Source: JBEBVQ01 sp964527735
GTDB taxonomy: Bacteria; Bacteroidota; Bacteroidia; Chitinophagales; Chitinophagaceae
Length of the DNA stretch: 64,000 nucleotides
Reading direction: 5' to 3'
Assembly (NCBI GenBank): GCA_964527735.1
Contig: CAZGPG010000003.1
Location: 186,001-250,000 of the forward strand
Shown here: positions 17,505 through 24,950 of the stretch, piece by piece
Position numbering within the stretch: the stretch's first letter is position 1
Layout: every line of letters starts with the position of its first letter
Program-made: the position numbers and the translations under genes
The notes under the pieces: generated by a model
Told to the model about the DNA's origin: nothing
Databases searched by the model: none
The model's input: the letters and a program-made list of their open reading frames with translations, nothing else

Positions 17505-18782
17505 TTATGGGTTTGTATGTACAAATGAATTATTGATAACCGCTACCACCTTGCCAGCCAGGGTCTTGCCTTCAAACGGGTTATTCCGTGACAGGGAATG
17601 ATTGTTTTCGGGCAGCAGACTGGTAGTACCGGCGAGTGTAAAAATAGTCATTTCTGCCTGTGCTCCCTGCTGCAGGGTGTTTTTTTCGAGCCCGAAAATT
17701 TTTCTGGGGGCTATGGCCAGGGCATCGAGCAGCCTTTCAGCGGGGATTTGCTCCCGTACAGCATCCCAGGCAAGCGCTCCTGCGATCTGCTGAATGTTCA
17801 TGCCATCAGAGGCGTATTCAAATTCTTTGGCTTTGGCATCCCATTCCTGCGGCCGGTGATGAGAAGTGATACAATCGATCGTACCGTCTTTCACCCCCTG
17901 TATCAGCGCCTGCCGGTCGGTTTCGGTGCGGAGCGGCGGCATTACCTTGTACATACTGCTGTAGCCGGTGAGCAATTCGTCCGTCAGCGCCAGGTGATAT
18001 GGTGTTACCGAGCAGGTTACCTGAAGCCCTTCCGCTTTTGCGGCGCGTATCATAGCTACGGAGCCGGCAGCGGAGATGCCTGTAAAATGGATCTTTGAAT
18101 TGGTATAGCGCAGCAGCTCCAGGTCGCGGTGTATCATGAGTGTTTCCGCCAGATCGGGAATACCGGGCATGCCGAGACGCGTAGACACAATGCCTTCGTG
18201 CATGAGTCCGCCGCTGCTCAGGGGTGCGTCGGCAGGGAGCTGTACAATGGTGCCATCAAAAGCTTTTACATACTCCAGGGCTTTGAGCATCAGGCCGGAA
18301 GACTGGACCGGTTTCCAGCCGTCGGTGAAGGCGATGGCGCCAAAGGTGTGCATATCCAGCATTTCTGCCAGGTCTTTGCCTTCGGTCTGGCGCGAAATGG
18401 CGCCCATAGGGTGTAATGTTGTGACATGTCCCCGTGCGCGCTGCTGTACATATTGTATGGTTGATTTCTGATCCAGCACCGGATAGGTGTTGGGCGTGAT
18501 CAGTACGCGGGCAAACCCGCCGGCTGCCGCCGCCGCAAGACCTGTAGCGATGGTTTCTTTGTATTCAAACCCCGGCTCGCGGTAATCGGCAAATACATCC
18601 ACCCATCCCGGGCTTACCCGCAAGTCCTTTCCCTCAATTACGGTAACGGTATCTGCGGGTGTTCCGGTATAGCGGCCGATATCGCTGATGATGCCGTTTT
18701 CAATAAAAATATCAACCACTTGGTTATGGAATGCTGACTGCGGGTCGTAAACCTTTGCCTGACGGATGAGCACGTGCATCAT
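17505..18782 (-). CDS. Dihydroorotase homologue lacking catalytic residues
   Basis: The protein of 425 residues aligns throughout with type I dihydroorotases (amidohydrolase fold). Key positions are changed. The metal motif D-x-H-x-H-x-REP reads DVFADYREP (62-70), so both His are lost. The TPHH motif reads TPYH. The catalytic box normally SDHAPH reads SHHRPQ, so Asp and the last His are lost. It is therefore probably not an active metallohydrolase. Known inactive homologues can act as structural partners of aspartate transcarbamoylase; that role here is inference. It lies 4 bp after the BatA-like gene and 3 bp before DUF4199. The second Met (18779) is an equally good start. Confidence 0.85.
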   Translation of the reverse strand: MMHVLIRQAKVYDPQSAFHNQVVDIFIENGIISDIGRYTGTPADTVTVIEGKDLRVSPGWVDVFADYREPGFEYKETIATGLAAAAAGGFARVLITPNTYPVLDQKSTIQYVQQRARGHVTTLHPMGAISRQTEGKDLAEMLDMHTFGAIAFTDGWKPVQSSGLMLKALEYVKAFDGTIVQLPADAPLSSGGLMHEGIVSTRLGMPGIPDLAETLMIHRDLELLRYTNSKIHFTGISAAGSVAMIRAAKAEGLQVTCSVTPYHLALTDELLTGYSSMYKVMPPLRTETDRQALIQGVKDGTIDCITSHHRPQEWDAKAKEFEYASDGMNIQQIAGALAWDAVREQIPAERLLDALAIAPRKIFGLEKNTLQQGAQAEMTIFTLAGTTSLLPENNHSLSRNNPFEGKTLAGKVVAVINNSFVHTNP

Positions 18783-18786
18783 AGAA

Positions 18787-20826
18787 CTATTGTGTAGCGA
18801 CGTTTTGCCTGGATATGCGGCCGGTGAGCAACAGGGTTTCTGCCAGCAACATAAGCAGGGCTAAAGTAATACAAACTTTCCAAAGCGGGAAGCGGGAGTC
18901 ATCTTCCGCACTCCGTATATCATTCACATGGGCAGGCTGCAGCCAGTTGATCTGCGGCCATTGTTTTTTCAGATCGGCCAGTGGCCAGACACTCAGGGCA
19001 GATTCTTTCCTGTCGGCATTCAGCGCTATTTGGGCGGTATCGCTGCCCGGAGCTGCCAGGGTGTAAAATCCGGGCACTGTAGCCACACGGTCTGTATAGA
19101 TATAGAGGCCTGCACGGGCGGCACGCTGCGGGGGAATGGCGTCTGTTCCGTTCCCGTACAGGTGTACGATATTCCGTTCTCCTGCATTGCTGATCGGAAG
19201 GTACACCGGCTGCTGCTGTCCTGCGGTGATGGCGTAGATCATTTCACTGCCCGATTGCATACCCATCTGGTACAGAAAGGGAACAAAGAAATAACTACCC
19301 GTGAAATTGCCTGAAAAAAGATCGGCAGCAGCGGCGGATACATACAGATGTCCGCGGGCAGATGTATAACGGGCCAGAAACGGATCGCCGTTGCGAAAGT
19401 TCATCACAGACTGCCGGTTGGCATTCAGGCCGTTGCGGATGATATAATGCCAGTTAACGACGGGTAGCTGTACGTTCTCCGGTATCCGCTCGAAAATATC
19501 TTTTACCAGGTCGCTGCCCTGCTGCAGCTCAGTGACGGTTTGCACGGCTGTGTCTAACGCTGTGATTTCTATATCGGCGAGCATACGGAGTCCTTCGTTC
19601 AGAGCGTTGAAGTTTTCTGTCCGCCCCGGGAAGATGCAAATGCTCTTACCCTGTTGCAATGCGTCTGCCAGCGTTGCCGCCAGGCTGCTGTTGAGTCTTT
19701 TTATATTGTTGAGGATAATCAGGTTATAATCATGAAGCTGTTCCGGGGGGCTTTGTATGTCGGCCTGGGTAAGCCGGAATCCCTGTGAGGCATGGAAAGC
19801 CGCCTGGATATACGGATTGGGTGGTCCTTCGTTGAGCGCCAGTACCGAAAGGCCGGGGAGTGTCCGGGCTGTGATCCGGAAGGTATCATCAAAGCGTACG
19901 GCATGATCATTGACGGTAAGCGTTATCTGCTGCCAGCCGGCGTCATTGATCCGGAACGCAAGCGTATCGAGACGTTCGGTGATCCCATCCGGGAAATCCA
20001 GCGATACGGCGCTTTTAACCTGGCCGTTAATATCGAGTTGCAATACCTGAGCGCCTTCCTGCAGGGAGCCTTGTTTACGGGTTCGTACTACGATCTGGTT
20101 GTCGCGCCCCGGCTCGAGGGCCGGGGAGGCAATCCATGCAGTGTCTATGAAAAGATGATGCACGGTCGCTGCCTGTACCGGAATGCCATATATACGTACC
20201 TGCCGCAGCAGGGAGGTATCTTGTACCGGTGCAAATGTAGTTTGCTGAAAATCGGAATAATAATAAAGATCAGCGCCGGCGGCGCCTTCATTGTGAATGA
20301 TGTTTTGCACGATTGCCAGTATCTGCTCCGGTGTACGATGCAGGGAAGACAAGTCTGTTTCGTCCAGCAGGTGGCGGATCTTTTCTGCCTGTGCGGGACG
20401 GTAAGAAGCCACACGGTCATTGGTCAGCAGCAGGAAGCGGGTATCTGCACTCTGGCCCTGCAATTGCTGCCGGATGGCATTACGGGCAATATCCAGCAGT
20501 CTTTGCTGTCCTTCCTGCACAGACATGCTCTGCGAATTATCCAGGTAAATGACCTGGAGCCGGCCACTCCGGTCTTCCTGTACAGCGCCGGGAGAAAAGG
20601 GTTGGGCAAATGCCAGCACCAGCAGAGCGAGCAATAACAACCGGGTCAGCAATAACCATTTATAGCGTACCTGCCGCTGCTTGCGGGAGCGGGTCTGTAT
20701 ATTTTTCAGAAAGCGTGTGTGCGGGAACAATACCGTCTTGTACCGGCGCAGGTTGAATAAGTGTATCAACACCGGGATGACAAGCGCTATGCCTGCCAGC
20801 AAAAAGATCGGGTAGAGGAAGCTCAC
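18787..20826 (-). CDS. BatA-domain protein with VWA-like region
   Basis: The protein of 679 residues starts with the BatA N-terminal signature (FLYPIFLLAGIALVIPVLIHLFNLRR), then a second membrane helix at about 58-76. A VWA-like segment has the metal motif D-x-S-x-S at YLDNSQSM (Asp96). A C-terminal membrane helix is near residue 660. BatA-type proteins are membrane-bound and linked to aerotolerance or stress in Bacteroidota. The start is GTG at 20826, only 4 nt beyond a TACATTTG promoter box, so the mRNA may be leaderless. It heads the four-gene operon ending with GT2. Confidence 0.85.
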   Translation of the reverse strand: MSFLYPIFLLAGIALVIPVLIHLFNLRRYKTVLFPHTRFLKNIQTRSRKQRQVRYKWLLLTRLLLLALLVLAFAQPFSPGAVQEDRSGRLQVIYLDNSQSMSVQEGQQRLLDIARNAIRQQLQGQSADTRFLLLTNDRVASYRPAQAEKIRHLLDETDLSSLHRTPEQILAIVQNIIHNEGAAGADLYYYSDFQQTTFAPVQDTSLLRQVRIYGIPVQAATVHHLFIDTAWIASPALEPGRDNQIVVRTRKQGSLQEGAQVLQLDINGQVKSAVSLDFPDGITERLDTLAFRINDAGWQQITLTVNDHAVRFDDTFRITARTLPGLSVLALNEGPPNPYIQAAFHASQGFRLTQADIQSPPEQLHDYNLIILNNIKRLNSSLAATLADALQQGKSICIFPGRTENFNALNEGLRMLADIEITALDTAVQTVTELQQGSDLVKDIFERIPENVQLPVVNWHYIIRNGLNANRQSVMNFRNGDPFLARYTSARGHLYVSAAAADLFSGNFTGSYFFVPFLYQMGMQSGSEMIYAITAGQQQPVYLPISNAGERNIVHLYGNGTDAIPPQRAARAGLYIYTDRVATVPGFYTLAAPGSDTAQIALNADRKESALSVWPLADLKKQWPQINWLQPAHVNDIRSAEDDSRFPLWKVCITLALLMLLAETLLLTGRISRQNVATQ

Positions 20827-20830
20827 CGGG

Positions 20831-20838
20831 CAAATGTA
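20831..20838 (-). promoter_or_regulatory. -7 promoter box TACATTTG for the BatA operon
   Basis: On the minus strand, TACATTTG matches TAnnTTTG exactly. The G of the box is 4 nt from the GTG start codon, so transcription would begin at or beside the start codon. No clear -33 TTG is visible at the usual distance. Confidence 0.5.
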
Positions 20839-20871
20839 TTAAATTGAAAGTTGATAGTGGAGCATTGAAAG

Positions 20872-21372
20872 TTAAAAACATTGTTGTGGGGGAAGAGAGG
20901 CGGTGCGCGAAGGGGTTGTATCGGAGTAGCTGCCGGCATTTATATCATCAAGCGTAATAACCGATATGGATGCGATATTTTTCAAGCGAACGTCGTTCGT
21001 TAGAAAGTAGTCCGCTTCATGAACGGCCGCAACAACCAGTTGTAAGGCATCCGGCGTTTTCAGACTATGAGCGGCTCTTAAAACTGCCGCTTTTTCAGCA
21101 ACCTTGTTATCAATATCCATCAGCTCAATGCCGGCAGCAGCTGTCAATATGTTTCTGTATTGGTGTACTATTTTATGTTTTCCTTCTCGAAGCGGTTTTA
21201 CAAGTACCTCCAGCAATGTAATTGTAGAGGTAAGAAATGTAAAAGTTCCTTTGTCATTTGCTGAAAAAATCCGTGACAATACGCCTTGGTAGGCTGAATG
21301 GCCTTCAATGAAATATATCAGTGGTGCAGTATCCAGGAAGATAGTTTTGCTGGTAAAATCAGATATTACCAT
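20872..21372 (-). CDS. PIN-domain ribonuclease toxin (VapC-like)
   Basis: The protein of 166 residues is a PIN-domain endoribonuclease, usually acting on tRNA or other RNA when freed from its antitoxin. The acidic active site is present: D14 in IFLDTAPLIYF, E55 in TLLEVLV, D108 in KTPDALQLVVA and D127 in LTNDVRL. The last 20 or so residues (SYSDTTPSRTASLPPQQ) look unstructured and exceed the domain. The gene overlaps its antitoxin by 7 bp (ATGGTAA), the usual toxin-antitoxin arrangement. Confidence 0.85.
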   Translation of the reverse strand: MVISDFTSKTIFLDTAPLIYFIEGHSAYQGVLSRIFSANDKGTFTFLTSTITLLEVLVKPLREGKHKIVHQYRNILTAAAGIELMDIDNKVAEKAAVLRAAHSLKTPDALQLVVAAVHEADYFLTNDVRLKNIASISVITLDDINAGSYSDTTPSRTASLPPQQCF

Positions 21373-21581
21373 TGCCGCTCTTCATCTATAAATTTATTAA
21401 TATCAACGTCCTTCCAAAGCTCTGCACCAATACCTGAAATGGACGACAAGCGTACAGGATCAGATTGACGTTCTTTTTTCCGGATCAGTAATACCAAACG
21501 CTCCAGCAAGGTTAATTGCTGTTCTTTATCCAGTTGTTTTACCTGGGCGTATATCTCGTTTATGTTCAGTGTTGCCGGCAT
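21366..21581 (-). CDS. Antitoxin of PIN-toxin pair
   Basis: The protein of 71 residues begins MPATLNINEIYAQVKQLDKEQQLTLLERLVLLIRK, a helical leucine-rich segment typical of small antitoxins of PIN systems, and ends with an acidic-aromatic tail that would wrap the toxin. An in-frame start at 21605 exists but falls inside the TAACTTTG promoter box, so the ATG at 21581 is chosen. It overlaps the toxin gene by 7 bp. Confidence 0.75.
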   Translation of the reverse strand: MPATLNINEIYAQVKQLDKEQQLTLLERLVLLIRKKERQSDPVRLSSISGIGAELWKDVDINKFIDEERQW

Positions 21582-21602
21582 AATAGATACTTTGGTAAAT
21601 AT

Positions 21603-21610
21603 CAAAGTTA
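21603..21610 (-). promoter_or_regulatory. -7 promoter box TAACTTTG for the toxin-antitoxin pair
   Basis: On the minus strand, TAACTTTG is an exact TAnnTTTG match. It lies 21 bp before the antitoxin ATG at 21581, giving a leader of about 15 nt. No -33 TTG stands out. Confidence 0.5.
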
Positions 21611-21681
21611 CTGAAAGATTTTGAGGGACATTTATGTTCTTTTATTGTTAATCGGTTGAAAAAGGTCAGAAATTCCAATCT

Positions 21682-22032
21682 TCATTTGCTGATTTTAATT
21701 CGTCGGGGCTCTTTCGCTGTAATGCTCTTATAGCCCAGCAACTCCATTTCCGTAATAAAGGAAACATATAGCCGTCCATCATAAAGGAAGATCTGTGAGT
21801 ACTTCATCGCCCTGCAGAATGTATAGAACGGTATTGGTATCTGGTATCCAGCAGAAATTTGTGACCACCCATCCCTCATCTTTTTCTGAAGGGATAAAGG
21901 GTCTTCCTTTAGCTTGATCGTACCGAGGTGTTTTCTTGTATCCACACCTCCGGTACGACGATTTTCCAGTTTTTTACGAATCGCTGCTATCTTCTTTTTA
22001 CCTGCATTTTCCTTAATACCAGTACCATAGGA
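21682..22032 (-). pseudogene. Remains of a second VapB/VapC-type toxin-antitoxin pair
   Basis: Immediately after the regulator stop, the same frame stays open to 21682. The first part (22032 to about 21873) encodes an antitoxin-like C-terminus, KKIAAIRKKLENRR... then DTRKHLGTIKLKEDPLSLQK and MRDGW. The rest holds a broken PIN toxin. From the ATG at 21872 the frame reads KFLLDT, is shifted by a 7-bp tandem duplication (AGATACC), continues in another frame as NTVLYILQGDEVLTDL, is shifted again by one extra base, and resumes as DGRLYVSFITEMELLGYKSI before stopping early. The four-acid active site is incomplete and the C-terminal half of the toxin is missing. This stretch is degraded, not coding. 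Confidence 0.65.
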
Positions 22033-22668
22033 TTAATCTACCAATCCTGCATGCAGGGCAAGTTTGACGAGTTCTGCGATATTACCGGCATCTAATTTCT
22101 GTAACAGGTTCAGCCGGTGGCCCTCTACCGTACGAAGACTTATACCCAGTGTGTCTGCTATCTGCTGGTTGCTTTTTCCGGAACAGATAAGCTGCAATAC
22201 CTCCTGTTCCCTTTTGGTAAGTGGAGGCAATCCCATAGCACGTTTTTTTTCCTGGGTGATGCCTGCCTTCAATTCCGGTTTGAAGGCATATTCCAGAAAA
22301 GTCCCGCCGCGATATATTTCCCTGATCCCGTTTGTAATGGCAGTGTTGCCGGCCGTTTTGGGCAGGTAACCTCTGCACCCGTGCATCAGCATGTCTTTCA
22401 TGTGAAAATCAGTCTGCATATTGGTAAAAGCCAGTATGCCTATCTGTGGATATTTGTCCGATATAATCCTGGCCAGGCTGTTCCCGGTAACATCGGGCAG
22501 ATGGATATCCAGTAACAGGACATCGGGTACGCCGTGCCGTAAAGCTTCCAGCAGTTCCTTTCCCGAAGTATAAACACCGGTAATCCTGATATCATCCGTT
22601 TCATGCACTATTTGCTTAACTCCTGAAATGATAGCGGGATGGTCGTCAATAATATAAACGCTGATCAT
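22033..22668 (-). CDS. LuxR/NarL-type response regulator, pair 1
   Basis: The protein of 211 residues has an N-terminal receiver with the acidic pair at Asp8/Asp9 and the phosphoacceptor Asp54 (DVLLLDIHLPD), and a C-terminal LuxR/NarL helix-turn-helix (LTKREQEVLQLICSGKSNQQ is its start; the recognition helix follows SLRTVEGHR). It would be phosphorylated by the kinase encoded 39 bp upstream. Its targets may include the divergent secreted SBBP-repeat gene at 24951, which is inference from layout. Confidence 0.92.
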   Translation of the reverse strand: MISVYIIDDHPAIISGVKQIVHETDDIRITGVYTSGKELLEALRHGVPDVLLLDIHLPDVTGNSLARIISDKYPQIGILAFTNMQTDFHMKDMLMHGCRGYLPKTAGNTAITNGIREIYRGGTFLEYAFKPELKAGITQEKKRAMGLPPLTKREQEVLQLICSGKSNQQIADTLGISLRTVEGHRLNLLQKLDAGNIAELVKLALHAGLVD

Positions 22669-22707
22669 GTTTAAGAGGCCTTAAGTAGTAAAAATAATGG
22701 TTTTAGT

Positions 22708-24714
22708 TCATCTCTTTAACTCCAGCTCTATATGCACGCTCATTCCCGACCCGAATCCCGACTCTCCTGATTTTATGCTGCCATTCATTGCCTCCACACG
22801 TTTTTGGATATTTTTAAATCCGGTCCCTCCGTTCTTTTTTGACAGGTCCGGCGCCATACCTTTACCATTGTCCTCTACCGTAAGAAACAGCAGCCTGTCG
22901 TAGCAGCTAAGCTGTACCAGGGCTTTTTCTGCCTGTGCATGCTTAATGATATTGTGCAGCAGTTCCTGTACGATCCTGTAAATGGTCAGGCCTGTCTCCG
23001 GGTCAATTTCGGAAAAATCACCGTAAGACAGGTATTGCACATTCAGCTTTCCGGTATGCTCTATCAAGTTGCAGAGCAACTCTACTGCCTTGTCCGGATG
23101 ATGACGTACCAGTATTTCCGGCATCAGGTTGTGTGCGGTATTACGTACGTCAAGAATAACGGCTTCCAGCTGTTCCAGGTTCTCCCGGTAGATATCCGTG
23201 TACTCCGCGGCAGGCCTGGTAATATCCAGGTTTAGCTTTATGGCGGTAAGGGAACTGATAATACCGTCATGCAATTCCATCGCGATGCGGCTGCGCTCTT
23301 TTTGCTCACTCTCTATGGCCGCTTCCAGTTCCCTGATCGCGACTCCCTGCTGTATCTGCCTGTGTCTGTTCCGGGCGTTTCTGCTCAGCAGCAGCAGCAG
23401 GATCAATAATAAAACTGATACTGCGATACCGCTGGTGAGCAATATGCGTGATATTTTGAGCCTGCTTTCCTTCCGGTTCAGTTCAAGCTGCTGTTGGGTT
23501 AATGCCTTGTCTTTTTCGGCGATGCGGTACCGGGTTTCTATTTTGTTGATAGCGTTATGGCGTTCTACATCATTCAGACTGTCGGACAGTTGGGAGTATC
23601 TCAACTGGTACAGGTAAGCCTGCCCGGAATCCCCCGACACATACAGCACCTTTGCGATGTGTTTGTATAGGCTCACCTGAGATTCGGCAAATCCAATCTT
23701 TTTATCGCTGTTTTCCAGAGCTTTTAAGGCATATGTTTTCGCCTTCAGAAATTGTTTCTTTTTATAATACCCTAAACTGAGCGCCCAGTAGGCGCCACAC
23801 AGATAATCATACTCGCTGGTATCGCAAACCTGCAATGCCTCCTGTGCGTACCGGATTGCCAGATCCGGCTTGTTACGGCTGATGTAGTAATTTGCCAGTA
23901 CGCAGTTGCCCATTGTCTGCAGTTTACTGTTAGCGTTTTTTTTCCCGGTCTCGATCGCCTTATGTGCGTAACGGAACAACGCTGTAGTGTCAAAGACATT
24001 GTTGTATACCTTAATGTACAGGATGAGGATATTGGGGGAATATTTATTTTTTCTTTCCTCGGAGCCAAGATGATCCACCAGCAGCTCCATTTTTTTTATA
24101 TAAGGTAGCGCATTGCTTACAGCATCTGTTTTGATCCACAGATTGGCGATCTGCATATTCACCAGATACAGGAACAGCGGATCTTTGTCTTTCAGCGCTT
24201 TCTGCTCTGCATTATGTAAATAATAAAGGCTTGAATCGTACTGTTGTTCATCGCTCATCGCCCTTGCCTTATAGTAATACCACAATCTCAGCACTTTATC
24301 TTTGTTATAGAAGGCGGCGTTTCTGAGATACCAGTCCGCCGTTTCTATCGCCTGGAAATATAATTGCTTACGGTTTGTTATCCGGTAGAAGCTGCTCTTT
24401 AATATCCAGGCAATGGCCACCCCGTCAGGATATCCGCCCAGCATGCTGAGCTCCGCGACAGTCTCAAGTATCTTTAAAGCCGTGTCCGGCTGGTGGGCGA
24501 AGTGGTCTGTGACCAGGTTTATCCGTTTATGTATTTCCGCCGTATCTTTTTGCAGCAACCGTTTTGTTCTTTCCGGTAAATCACTTAAAACGACGGATGA
24601 TTGACTGTTGGCTGCCAGTGGTGTAATCAGCAAAGCACATACCAGGCATCCGGTAGTAATGAGAGCGGTTACAGTGCACACATACCGGTACATACCTGTT
24701 ATTTTATTGCGCAT
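22708..24714 (-). CDS. TPR-containing sensor histidine kinase, pair 1
   Basis: This kinase of about 668 residues has a signal peptide or anchor, TPR-like helical repeats in the periplasm at about 50-390 (QYDSSLYYLHNAEQKAL, KPDLAIRYAQEAL), one membrane helix near 425 (IAVSVLLLILLLLL), a HisKA_3 domain with the phosphoacceptor His in RIAMELHDGI, and a HATPase domain (N box ELLHNIIKHA, VEDNGKGM, GGTGFKNIQKRV). A GTG at 24723 is in frame; the ATG at 24714 beginning MRNKITG is preferred. It is the first gene of the kinase-regulator unit and is divergent from the SBBP-repeat gene with a gap of about 236 bp. Confidence 0.9.
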   Translation of the reverse strand: MRNKITGMYRYVCTVTALITTGCLVCALLITPLAANSQSSVVLSDLPERTKRLLQKDTAEIHKRINLVTDHFAHQPDTALKILETVAELSMLGGYPDGVAIAWILKSSFYRITNRKQLYFQAIETADWYLRNAAFYNKDKVLRLWYYYKARAMSDEQQYDSSLYYLHNAEQKALKDKDPLFLYLVNMQIANLWIKTDAVSNALPYIKKMELLVDHLGSEERKNKYSPNILILYIKVYNNVFDTTALFRYAHKAIETGKKNANSKLQTMGNCVLANYYISRNKPDLAIRYAQEALQVCDTSEYDYLCGAYWALSLGYYKKKQFLKAKTYALKALENSDKKIGFAESQVSLYKHIAKVLYVSGDSGQAYLYQLRYSQLSDSLNDVERHNAINKIETRYRIAEKDKALTQQQLELNRKESRLKISRILLTSGIAVSVLLLILLLLLSRNARNRHRQIQQGVAIRELEAAIESEQKERSRIAMELHDGIISSLTAIKLNLDITRPAAEYTDIYRENLEQLEAVILDVRNTAHNLMPEILVRHHPDKAVELLCNLIEHTGKLNVQYLSYGDFSEIDPETGLTIYRIVQELLHNIIKHAQAEKALVQLSCYDRLLFLTVEDNGKGMAPDLSKKNGGTGFKNIQKRVEAMNGSIKSGESGFGSGMSVHIELELKR

Positions 24715-24950
24715 GCTATACACAAAATACTTATGTTGGGTCGCTGTTGACAGCTATAGGTAAATGCAGCAATATAAGCAAAAAACCATAGCAATAATCA
24801 TCCGGGAAAGACCGGCAGGTGCATAGAACCAACTGTCATGGAAATGCTTTTGGTGTGAAAATCGCGTAATACTACGTGGAAATCCTGGGGTGCTAAAAAT
24901 TTACTTTGCAAGTAGGAAACGTTTTGTTCATTCACTTAAAAGCAGTTCTT

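Noticed and set aside
24865..24876. CGTAATACTACG as an operator between kinase pair 1 and the SBBP gene
   Set aside because: The dyad has only 4-bp arms and no matching motif was found in the other two kinase/secreted-protein intergenic regions.
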